Source: Globisporangium splendens
Lineage: Eukaryota; Oomycota; Peronosporomycetes; Pythiales; Pythiaceae
Direction: 5' to 3'
NCBI GenBank assembly: GCA_006386115.1
Contig: VFIW01000006.1
Coordinates: 1,322,706-1,386,705 of the forward strand
DNA length: 64,000 nucleotides
Shown here: positions 52,713-62,200 of the stretch, piece after piece
How positions within the stretch are numbered: position 1 is the stretch's first letter
How the letters are laid out: every line of letters begins with the position of its first letter
The notes under the pieces: model-generated
What the model was told of the DNA's origin: nothing
Seen by the model: the letters and a program-made list of their open reading frames with translations, nothing else
The model's database searches: none
Made by a program: the position numbers and the translations under genes

Positions 52713-54115
52713 CGAGACAAGAGAGGCATGCGCGCGATAGAACGAATTGAAAGGCAATTGAATGTATGGACAAAACTGTGGATGTGTTGCGAGTGTTTAC
52801 GCTGGTGATTTGCTGCTTTTGCATGATGCGGCAAGCCCATGATGCGCAACCAGGATACATATAAGCGTGCAGTCCCTTGGTGGTTGATGCGCATCAAGTC
52901 AGTTTTGGCATGTGTGCACTTCTGTTTCTTTCTACGTTTGGCTCTTGTTCCATTTCGAATTCCACAACTTCTTTCTTTCCATGCTGAGGAGGCAAAATGG
53001 CGAAGGCGGGCATAGCTAACGATTAAATACACAAACGTCCGGCGTGTCGCTTGACGCAGCGACAGCCTACTGGTAGATAAGGAATCATTCGCATTCACAT
53101 GATGCATTCACAAAGACGGAAGGTGTTCATGCCAAGCAGCGAAACACGCAGCCTCCATTTCGAAAAAGCCCAACTGTTGTGTGTTGCAAGACAAGCCTTT
53201 GACTAGAACAACCTGCACCAGTCAATAATTGCATAACCATGATCAGCAAATGCACAGCGTTTGGTGTACTGAATTCAGCTAAATTGAACTATTTTGTATT
53301 CACTGATGCAATGCAGTTGCCGTTTTACAGAGGGCAGGCGTCGTGTCGATCAGCTCCAAGAATTGCAGTAATCGACTCACTACCAACCATCCAGCGCCTG
53401 CGTTTATACTCACAGCAACACCATAGGCATATGGCACACACCCACGCGAACCCAGGTTCGTTCGTGCGCAATGTGTGGAGCGTTTGCTGGCGTCGTCGCC
53501 TTTTTCTTCCAAGAAAACGCGCGCACTCTCAGAGCTCCAAAAGTGCTGCTTCCTGGGTATTTAGTTGGTTCCTTCTACGGAAATGCGCGGGTTCAACAAA
53601 GAGACCAATGCGGCATACCCTTCTTTGTCGTATCCTGTATCAGTACATATATTGATAGCAAACAGTGGTTCAATATCGACAAGACGCTCTATTTCGTCCT
53701 GTCTGTTTTAATCACAACGAACAAATCGAGCAAGCTGAAGAGCAGCCTTCGTCACATCCACAAATCACATGGGATTCAAAGCATTCGGAAGCGCTGTTCA
53801 CGGAAGTCGAGGGAACGCAGCGAAAAAAAAGAGAAGGAAAATGAGCGGAACCAGCAGCAGCAAGAGCAAAAGAAGCGCTTTCTTTATACCTGTGTCTCTA
53901 TATTGTTGCTGTTGTTGTAGTGTGTTTCATGCTTCCGTGCTTCCTCCTTCACATGCGAACAAATAGCGTCTCACGCGAGTGGTTTCGTCCGGACTCTCCC
54001 CCGCTCGAAACGGAAGAAAGAAGGAAGAAAGCAAGCAGCCTGAGGCGCGCCGTCGCGTCTCTCCCCTTCACTCGCGCTCTTCCACGCCGACCGCCACACG
54101 CACACAGGCGCCAGC

Positions 54116-54120
54116 CCAAT
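54116..54120 (+). promoter_or_regulatory. CCAAT box
   Basis: AGCCCAATCA lies about 50 nt upstream of the START-FYVE-GAF ATG. Motif evidence only. Confidence 0.35.
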
Positions 54121-54167
54121 CACTGCATCATTCATTCGCTCTGTAACTCGTTCTTTGTGTGAACGCG

Positions 54168-57100
54168 ATGCGCGATCTCCAAGGCCGACGTCGCCACCAT
54201 ACGGACCGCGAGGACGACGATGACGACGTCGAGCTGCTGCGCACGCCGCGGCCTGTGAGCGCCATGCCGCACACGAGAGCGGCGACGAGAGCGCGACCGC
54301 GCAGCTCGCCCAGTTCGCGCCGCAGCAGCTTCACGGGCGGCAATAGCAGCAGTGGCGCGAATCACCACCAAGGCAGCTTTGTGGCGTCGTTTGCCATGTC
54401 GCGCAAGGAGCAGACAGTGCACTTGACACGTGCCAAGAGCTACTTGCCGCAGTTGATCGCGGAATGCGCGCGCGACGACTCGAAGGCAAGCGATATGAGC
54501 TCCAGCGGTTCCGAGGTGCGACCTGCAAGCGGCAGCATTACGAGTAGCAGCACGCCATCAGTCTGGAAACGCGTCAAGTCCAAGAAGAAGAGCACGAACG
54601 CGCAGGTCTGGGAGAAAGAGAGCGTCCAGGGACTCGGTCCAGAGTTCAACACGGCAACGCTCGTCAACAGAACGGACCACAGCAACAGCAATCATGCGAA
54701 TGACGATCCATGGACGACGACGGCATCGGCGTTCGCACCTGCATCTTTGAGCGCGCACCATGTTGCTCACACGTACGCTGTGCGTAGCAGCGTGACGGTG
54801 CCGGCGCAGCTGGACGTCGTGCTGAAGGCGCTCGATTGCTCGGCCGTGTCTGCGTACCGGTCGTTCACCAAGATCATCTACGAGAGCCTCATCGGCGAGA
54901 CCTCGGTGCTCTTCCACAGTCACTCGGCGTCGTCTTCGTCCACTACAACTACAAGCAGTAATGCGTCCTCGTTGTACGCGCCGTCCGAGTCGCTGGCTGT
55001 GCGCTGGCTCACGTGCCGCTGCAACAACCCCATGGTCTCAGATTGCGACTTTTGTCTACTTGAGTACACCAAAGTCAACTCGGTCGACGATCTACCGTCC
55101 AATGGCGAGTTCCAGCTACGCAGCAACAACAACAACGGCAACAACCATCAACATCAGCGTGCCGACCGCAGCGACAGCAGCAGTAGCAACAGCCAGAGCA
55201 ACCAAGACAGCGACGACAGCAATAGACACGACGTCTTTGAGCGATCTCGTGAAGGGCTCCACAGCCGCAAGGAGTTCCCCAGTGCATACAAGATCCTGTA
55301 CTCGATCGAGACCAAGTCGTGTCCAGAGCTGTTCGATATGCACCGCATTGCGCGCTGCACGGTGCCGCTCGGTGGCTTTCTCTTCTACCCGACCGACAAC
55401 AGCGACGTCACGGACGTCGTGTTCTACATGGTCGTCACCCAGGATCGCATGACAATGACAGCAGCCAATTCCGCCGCCACCGCCAACAGCGTTCCGATCC
55501 AAAACAGCAGCAGCAGCAACCCGTTCAGTGCTGCGAGCAGCAACGATCGCCAATTCCGCGCCGTGCAGAAAGTGCTGCAGCACATGGCGCGCGGCATTGA
55601 CCGCATCAAGAACGCCGTCGACGCGTACTCGATGAGTCTGCGACTCGAGATCCTGCGCGACAACACACGGTGGGTGCGCAACACGGATCGCGCCGAGTGC
55701 GTCGTGTGCTTTCGAAGATTCCACCAGCTCACGCGGCGGCGGCATCATTGTCGCATGTGCGGCGACGTGATCTGCCGTGATTGCTCAGTGTATAAAGATG
55801 CCGATCTGCCTGATGTTGGCCCGACGCTCGTGCGGATCTGCAAGCTCTGCGAGTTGAACGAACTCAAGCACGTCAGCCTTGGCGGCGATAGTGTCCTGCC
55901 CTGTGTTACAACAACGACTACGACGATGACGACAGCGGCCACAACGACAGCTGACGCAGCCCCACAACTGCTTGTGAGGAAGCGCAGCGCGACGATCAGT
56001 GTGGACACTTCCAAGGCGATCGCGCACGAGCATGAGCAGCAGCCGGACGTTGGGAGACGATTCACGACTGTCGTGGACGGCAAAGAACGCCGGGAGCTTC
56101 CCGAGCAGGCGTTTAGCACTCCCAAGCCCGATATCATGGACCGAAGACACAAGTGGAACACGGGTGGAGGCGGGAAACCGATCGTCATCTTTTCGCCGTC
56201 GTTTGCGACGCATCGGCCGGGAAAAGTGGCGTTTGCGCCGGAATCCACGACACCAAAGGCAAGATCAAATGCGCCTCAGGTGTGGGACTTGGGTTCCGCT
56301 GCTGCAGCAGCAGCTATTGGAGAGACTGGAGAAGCCTCATCCTCATCGTCTTCATCAGCAGCAGCTCAGCCTCCCACGTCAAAGTCTTCAAAGAAGCAGC
56401 CCCATTCGCAAGCCAACTCGTGTTCCAAGCTGACAAGCAAGAAAGACCGCTTCACGTTTACGTTCCGCACGAAAGAAAGTCGTCAGGAAGAAAACAACCA
56501 CGACGAGGAGGAGGAAGAAAAGAGCGCCGTTGTTGTTCCTGCTTCAGCGCTTCCAGGTAGACCATCGCGAGCGATCAAGGAGGGAAAGCTGGTCTCACCC
56601 ATGCACGACGGTTTTACCAGCAGCAACGGCAGGCAACGCGCCGTTAGCATCAAGAAAAAGCGGAACAATCAGCAGCAGAACAATGACGGCGAAGATGGCG
56701 GCGTAGCAGCCCACAAACTTGTACCCCGTAAATTGCCGAATGTGCACCAGTATGAGGATATCTTGCTCACTTTGTGTGAGCAGGTCTCGAACTTACTCAA
56801 CTGCAAGTACGCTGCAGTCAGCATCTTCACGGCATCTCCATCGGCACGCCTCCCCACTCATGCACCGCAACCCGGTGGTGGCGTCGCCTCCCCCGCGAGC
56901 CACGAAAACTACACGACGGTGCATTTCCTGAAAGCTGAGGGAAGGAAGAAACTTGGCAAAGTGTCGGCCAATATGAAGTGCTGTGCACCGATGCTCGAGC
57001 TCAAGGGCAAGATCATTGCGCGCGATACGCTCGCCGGATGCAACTTGTTTGACTTTAAGAAGCTGCCGATCGTGATGGGACCTCAGCAAGTGCGGTTCTA

Positions 57101-57632
57101 CGCGGGGATTCCACTCGTGGACCCCATGATCCACCAAATGGTCGGTGCGTTTGCTGTCTTTGATTCCGGCGTGTACCGCGGTAGCAACATGAACGAAGTG
57201 TTACCGACGCTTGAGGCGTTCGCGGCAGTCGCACTAGACGCGATTGAAGATCGGAAAACGGATTTGGAGCTCCAAAGTTTCCTGCAAAGCCCCCTTGTCG
57301 ATACAAGGATGTTGGACAATCAATCTGCGCTGCGGCTATCGGAGCCTGTTCTTCAAGTTGACAAGTTCCTGAGCGAAAATGATGGCGGAGTTGTCGAATA
57401 CGATCGCGAGCAAGGCAGAAATGACAGCCGATTCCGGACCACGGGCCATCTCGAGCTCGCAGTGCGACCACGCTTCAGTACGCGGCCACGGTCGATGAAG
57501 AAGTACCCGGAACACGACACGATCGAGTTTTACAAGAAGCAGATGGAGAAACTGGTGCGCCAGGCACGCGATACCGAAGCGCAAGTGCTCGAAAACTCGA
57601 TGGCGATGAAGCGCCACGGAGTCGTGATTTGA
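54168..57632 (+). CDS. START-like / FYVE / GAF protein
   Basis: Single exon, 1154 aa from ATG 54168. The order is: a basic low-complexity head; a START-like region at about 208-490 (VLKALDCSAVSAYRSFTKII, YESLIGETSVLF, RWLTCRCNN, DFCLLEYTKV, SCPELFDMHRIARCTVPLGG); a FYVE finger at about 501-561 (WVRNTDRAECVVC, RRRHHCRMCGDVICRDC, LVRICKLC); a 300-residue disordered linker; and a GAF domain at about 861-1025 (YEDILLTLCEQVSNLLNCKY, RFYAGIPLVDPMIHQMVGAF, LPTLEAFAAVALDAIEDRK). A C-terminal coiled-coil follows. PI3P binding by FYVE plus small-molecule sensing by GAF are inferred from family. START-FYVE combinations are common in oomycetes; the added GAF is the unusual part. Confidence 0.88.
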   Translation: MRDLQGRRRHHTDREDDDDDVELLRTPRPVSAMPHTRAATRARPRSSPSSRRSSFTGGNSSSGANHHQGSFVASFAMSRKEQTVHLTRAKSYLPQLIAECARDDSKASDMSSSGSEVRPASGSITSSSTPSVWKRVKSKKKSTNAQVWEKESVQGLGPEFNTATLVNRTDHSNSNHANDDPWTTTASAFAPASLSAHHVAHTYAVRSSVTVPAQLDVVLKALDCSAVSAYRSFTKIIYESLIGETSVLFHSHSASSSSTTTTSSNASSLYAPSESLAVRWLTCRCNNPMVSDCDFCLLEYTKVNSVDDLPSNGEFQLRSNNNNGNNHQHQRADRSDSSSSNSQSNQDSDDSNRHDVFERSREGLHSRKEFPSAYKILYSIETKSCPELFDMHRIARCTVPLGGFLFYPTDNSDVTDVVFYMVVTQDRMTMTAANSAATANSVPIQNSSSSNPFSAASSNDRQFRAVQKVLQHMARGIDRIKNAVDAYSMSLRLEILRDNTRWVRNTDRAECVVCFRRFHQLTRRRHHCRMCGDVICRDCSVYKDADLPDVGPTLVRICKLCELNELKHVSLGGDSVLPCVTTTTTTMTTAATTTADAAPQLLVRKRSATISVDTSKAIAHEHEQQPDVGRRFTTVVDGKERRELPEQAFSTPKPDIMDRRHKWNTGGGGKPIVIFSPSFATHRPGKVAFAPESTTPKARSNAPQVWDLGSAAAAAAIGETGEASSSSSSSAAAQPPTSKSSKKQPHSQANSCSKLTSKKDRFTFTFRTKESRQEENNHDEEEEEKSAVVVPASALPGRPSRAIKEGKLVSPMHDGFTSSNGRQRAVSIKKKRNNQQQNNDGEDGGVAAHKLVPRKLPNVHQYEDILLTLCEQVSNLLNCKYAAVSIFTASPSARLPTHAPQPGGGVASPASHENYTTVHFLKAEGRKKLGKVSANMKCCAPMLELKGKIIARDTLAGCNLFDFKKLPIVMGPQQVRFYAGIPLVDPMIHQMVGAFAVFDSGVYRGSNMNEVLPTLEAFAAVALDAIEDRKTDLELQSFLQSPLVDTRMLDNQSALRLSEPVLQVDKFLSENDGGVVEYDREQGRNDSRFRTTGHLELAVRPRFSTRPRSMKKYPEHDTIEFYKKQMEKLVRQARDTEAQVLENSMAMKRHGVVI

Positions 57633-58073
57633 GATCGAGGGAATTATGAAGGAGGCGATCAGTCATGCAATCTTTTCGATGCGAGCAAGAAGAAAACGAA
57701 AGAAAGAGCGTGCGAATATTGTAGCGTGTGTCAATGGTGAAGTTATCTCGGAAAAAGAAAGCAGGAATTTCTTCTTCTCTACGAAGCAAAGTGTGAAGTT
57801 GTGTGTCTATTTGCCTAATCCAAACGCTGCACCGATGGCTAATGCACATAAAAAGATGCTTGCAAGCGGGATTTAATCCAGTTTCGTGTCACACCAGTGA
57901 TCATAAAAGCAGTTGACACGGCAAACACGATTTGTGCGGGTTTGGTCGAATGTTAGGTTGTTCTTATAACATTGAAAGATTGATCTCGCTCACTCACAGC
58001 ACCACACGCTTAAAGAAACTCCACTCTTCTTGTTCGGTGTTGTTCTTGTTTGAAGGAAAAAGCATTTTGGTCA
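57633..58073. other. Convergent intergenic
   Basis: Only short frames are present, and no gene is visible. Confidence 0.5.
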
Positions 58074-58698
58074 TTATCGCTTTCCTGTTTCGTGGCTCAC
58101 ATTTTTGCCGCCCACGTCTTGCTCGCTTTCTTCTTCTTCATTTTGCTCATCTTCGCTTCCATCTTCTTCATCCTCTTCATCTCCATCCTCGTCCTCGCCG
58201 AGATACTCTTCCACTTCGGTCTCAAACTCAAAATCTCCGCGCACGACGAGGTGGAATTTTGGCGCACCGAGATCGACACCCTTGGTCTTCAACGCTGCGA
58301 GAAACTTCGCAATCGTGGCTTCGACCTCGCTGTGGTAGCATTTGCCACGAAGCGCCTCATCGAGTGTCACAGGCACGCCGTACACGAACGAATACCCATG
58401 GCAACGAGCGATTTCCTCCGGACAGCACTCAACGTCATGCGCCTCGAGGAACTCGCTGCTGATCACTCGCGAGCGGCTCGGCTCCTTCACGCCAAACAGG
58501 ATCTCAGGAGCGTAGGCGCCGTACATGATGCACTGCGCGGCTTCTAATTGATTATGTAGTAGAAAAATGAGATCCCTTACGCCGCAGAGATGGGAAAGGT
58601 AATGTTCTGGAACCCCAAACGGGGGTATCGTCCATTTCCATCGCGCGCTTGGTCATTATTCGTCTTCCTGAGGCTGGCGTCTCTCGGTTCGGCTCCAT
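58074..58698 (-). CDS. Dispersed-family gene, most intact copy (unknown)
   Basis: Unrecognised family with three relics in this window. The main exon (58074-58543) reads MYGAYAPEILFGVKEPSRS, HGYSFVYGVPVTLDEALRGK, FLAALKTKGVDLGAP and FHLVVRGDFEFETEVEEYLG, then a long Glu/Asp tail ending NVSHETGKR. A 37-nt GTAAGG...TTAG intron (58544-58580) joins in phase to an upstream exon 58581-58698 (PVWGSRTLPFPSLR), giving 195 aa; the junction LRQ is also contiguous in relic B. Translation of the main exon alone from ATG 58526 gives 150 aa, the safer minimum. The upstream exon is uncertain, because relics suggest a different frame there (RDPTVWFTFS type). No signal peptide or membrane span is seen. The acidic tail suggests a nuclear or chaperone-like role, but this is a guess. 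Confidence 0.6.
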
Positions 58699-59274
58699 TG
58701 AAGTAGGTCGTGTCAAATGCAACTCCGTCAAAAAGAGAAACGGAATGGGAAGCAGCTTATTTGTGCACAAAGGCTCGAAAATCGTCACGCATGCAACAAG
58801 TGCGGCCAACTGCGTCGCTGGTGCTAGACATCAATTGCACATGCGCTTGGGGTCGTGAAGACCGCCATATATGCATAAACTACCATAATTAAACACACAC
58901 ACGATAACAGCACCCAAATACGCTCAACTATTTGTTCTCAAAAAATCGCAGCAGTTATATGCTTTACAAACTATGCGAGTGCAAACAGTAGCAACCGCGT
59001 ACTTAGTTTTCCACTGATTTCGAACGTTAAGTTCGCTCTGACCTTTTGAAGGTGGTGGTGGAGATGGTGGCGCAAGTCGTCATTTCGCCACCGACGCAAG
59101 CCCAGAAACGCCGCCAGTGAGTACACACGCGCGCATTGAAGTGCGGCGCATGCGCGCGATCATTTGGCAGCGACTGACTGGGTGCCTGTATATGGACGTC
59201 TCTCTTCCTCTGTCTGTGTATGCGCAGCTGTGGCTTGGTCCCTGCAGTTCGCCCTGTCGCACGTGTGAGGCGCG
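58699..59274. other. Promoter and leader of the FAR1-like gene
   Basis: A GTGAGT donor at about 59117 and CAG acceptors near 59227 and 59247 could define a 5'-UTR intron. A short frame starting about 59063 does not join the main gene in phase. No other gene is seen. Confidence 0.4.
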
Positions 59275-62200
59275 ATGGCGAAGCGCAGACGCGCCGACGA
59301 AGACGAACGCCTTCAAGAGCAAGAACGAGAGCAGGAGCATTCGCTCTCGCCGTCCAAGAGAAGACACGGCGAAGCGGATCTTCCACACCAAGTGACGCAC
59401 TCGGACTCGAGTGCGCAAGCGATAACGACGAGGATTGCGAGTGGGGCTGAGGAGAACGCCGCTGCGAGATATAATGGCGACGAGACCGCATCGGAGACAC
59501 CGCAGGTCGATATGGAGCTGAGTGGGGTATTTGGGGAGCAGTCACATGCAGAGACAAATGCTGACAGCGAGGGGATCCATGGCAGTGCGACTGGGAGAGA
59601 GACCGGCGCTAATTCAACTGCAGACGTGGTGGTGCCCTTGATCGACGCGCATGATCACATGGGTGTGGATGCTGGTGGGTTCGCTGACGCTCGGAATGAT
59701 CCCAGCATGAACGAAGACACTACTGCAGTCGTGGGTGGTTCGTCAAGCCCGATGGTGATCGCGCCGATGTTTACGCCTGTGCATCGCTCGTGGGAAGAGT
59801 TTGAGCAACGGCTGAAGGAATACGCCCAGGCGACGTACCAGATGTACGTGATTCGGACGACAACGTCCGTGAAGCGACGAAATCTTCGGATTACAGAGAA
59901 CGCATCAGCTACTTCTGTGGCTCCAGTGGCTTTGGGATCAGCTGTTAATATTGGTGGAGAAGTCGAAAGGGAAGCAAGTGCATCCCGTGAAAGTCCCGCT
60001 GATGTTCCACAAGCATTGTTTTCGGACTCGGACCAAGTGTTGATCCCAGAAAGCTATCAGTGGTACTCGAAAACGCTGATGTGCACCCATGGATGGAAGG
60101 ATCGCAATCGCGGAAGCGGCAAACGCTCGCTCTCGATCGTTCGTTCGACTCGTTGCCCCGCGAAAATGTGCGTCACGCTTCAGCATCGCGGGAAGGGCGA
60201 TGATGGCTGGCAAGTTGTGCTTACCCGACACGTGCGAACGCACAACCATCAGCTGTCAAGAGAGCTTTACCTGTACTACATGGAAAACCGACGAATTTAT
60301 GACCCAGACTTGCTTGTAGTCAGTACTTCACAGCCAACGATTTCAAGCGTGATTGACCCAGGACGACCCCATCATCAGCTCAATCGCGCCAAGTTGTCTC
60401 ATTTGCTCGCAAGCCACGAGATATTGCGGTCCTCTCCTCAAAACACTTCCAGTGAGTCTACGGTTTCTCTTGGAGCTCAGAATGGCAGTGAGGACGTAAA
60501 TCCTGTTTTCCAGACTGCGTCCCGGGCACCAAAGGTTCTCGTGAAAGTGCATGACTCGTGGGAAACTTTTCACAAGTATGTCGTAAAATACTCGGCTGCA
60601 ACGCAGCAGTCGTTTCGAGCCCGTTCGACTGTATCCGCTGCTGCCAAAAATGCGAAGACCAAGAGTTTTGCGCTAAAAGCAGGACGAAGCCTTGATAATG
60701 TCGCGGACCAACTCATTCCAGAGGAAGAGCGCTGGTACTCGAAGATGATGATCTGCAATCACGGGTGGAAGCGCAAGTCTCGAAGTAAAGCTCCCAAGTC
60801 TGACACAGAAGGAGGTGGCAACTTCCCAAACGCGTGTCCTGCGATGCTGCTCGCTCGATTGCAGCGCGACGGCAACAACAACTGGCGAGTCGTCATTAAT
60901 CGGCAAGTATTAGAGCACAATCACTCACTGACTCATGAAAAAGCAGTCCCAATTCCGAGCGCATCAACAGCAGACACAAGAAGGATGGCATCCAACGCGG
61001 TAGCTGCTGAGCAAGAGCCGAATGTGCATGCCGAATTGCATTTGTTTGGAAACGAGAGCGCGGCTCACCATCCTGAGGGGACCGACAGCGTTGAGTATGG
61101 AGATGAGGAAGAAGACGAACAACGCCCGAATAGAGCGGAAATTGTCGTGCGAGCTCCAAAACTTGAGGCTATACATGCGTCATGGGAGGCTTTTCATGCA
61201 CGGCTTCAGGAGTATTCCGACGCAACCTTCCAACTCTATCGAACGCGTACGACTAGCTCTGTCCAAGGACGCAATCAGAAGATCCCTGACATCAAGCGAG
61301 CTTTAACTGCCCACTTGAATTCCACATCCAACCCCGAAGGAAGCAAATCAAATGATACGAGGTTAATACCTGAAGAGTGGAAGTGGTATTCGAAGACGCT
61401 AACGTGCACGCATGGCTGGAAAGAGCGGCGTCGTGGAACGGGGAAGCGGACTATTCAAGTATTTCGATCGACATCATGTCCCGTGAAAATATGTGCAACA
61501 GTGCAGTTTGTTGAAGATGCTGAAGCCAACGCCGATCCCTCAAGCAACAGCGGGAGTTGGCGAGTAGTGGTGACCAAGCATGTTGTCGATCATAATCACA
61601 ACCTTTCGAAGGAGCTGCACCAGCATTATTGTGAAAACAGGCGGATTTACGACCCTGACCTACTCACGATCGATGAATCCAACGAAGCGGCGGTCGTGAA
61701 GCAATCGAGACAGCACCACACTTTCCTGATGAATACTGAAGCTCCGCCGTTTTTCCCTCAAGCTGTGGCTGGCTTTACTCAACCGAAAACAATGCATGCG
61801 GTCAGCGATGGCAGGGAACCCAGCGCTGACCATGGACAATTGGCTGGAAATGGGCTGCATCCACTGACGCTCATGGCTGACGTATCATCCCATCCGGAGC
61901 AGATGAGTGCGAGTCCACCTTCTTCAGTAGCGAACTCCGCTAGAAAAAACGCTGATGGAGTGTCTGCTCAAGCAGGACTAGTCCAAGGATTCTCGACGGC
62001 TCCGCTGATTTCGTACACTGGCGCATTCCCGTCGGGCGCTGGGTCTCATGCGCTATTCCCAGCAGCAGGAAGCCAGCAAGCGTCTCCGTACTTGCTTCAC
62101 GCCCACCAGTATTTTGCTGCAGATCAAATTGGGAACTCTTCAATTGCTCAAGCGGCACACTCTCACTTGAGCGCCATGGGGCTGAGCCATGGGAGCAGTG

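Larger units (their letters stand above)
52324..54167. other. Gene-poor interval
   Basis: About 1.8 kb. It contains a GA microsatellite (52684-52712) and several frames without family features. The longest (53471-53920, plus strand) ends in a low-complexity Glu/Lys/Gln tract and hydrophobic tail and is probably chance. A CCAAT box at 54116-54120 lies about 50 nt before the next ATG. Confidence 0.45.

Noticed and set aside
53471..53920. 149-aa plus-strand frame as a membrane protein
   Set aside because: Mixed composition, low-complexity Glu/Lys/Gln tract, and a hydrophobic tail from a TTG/GTT repeat; no family features.
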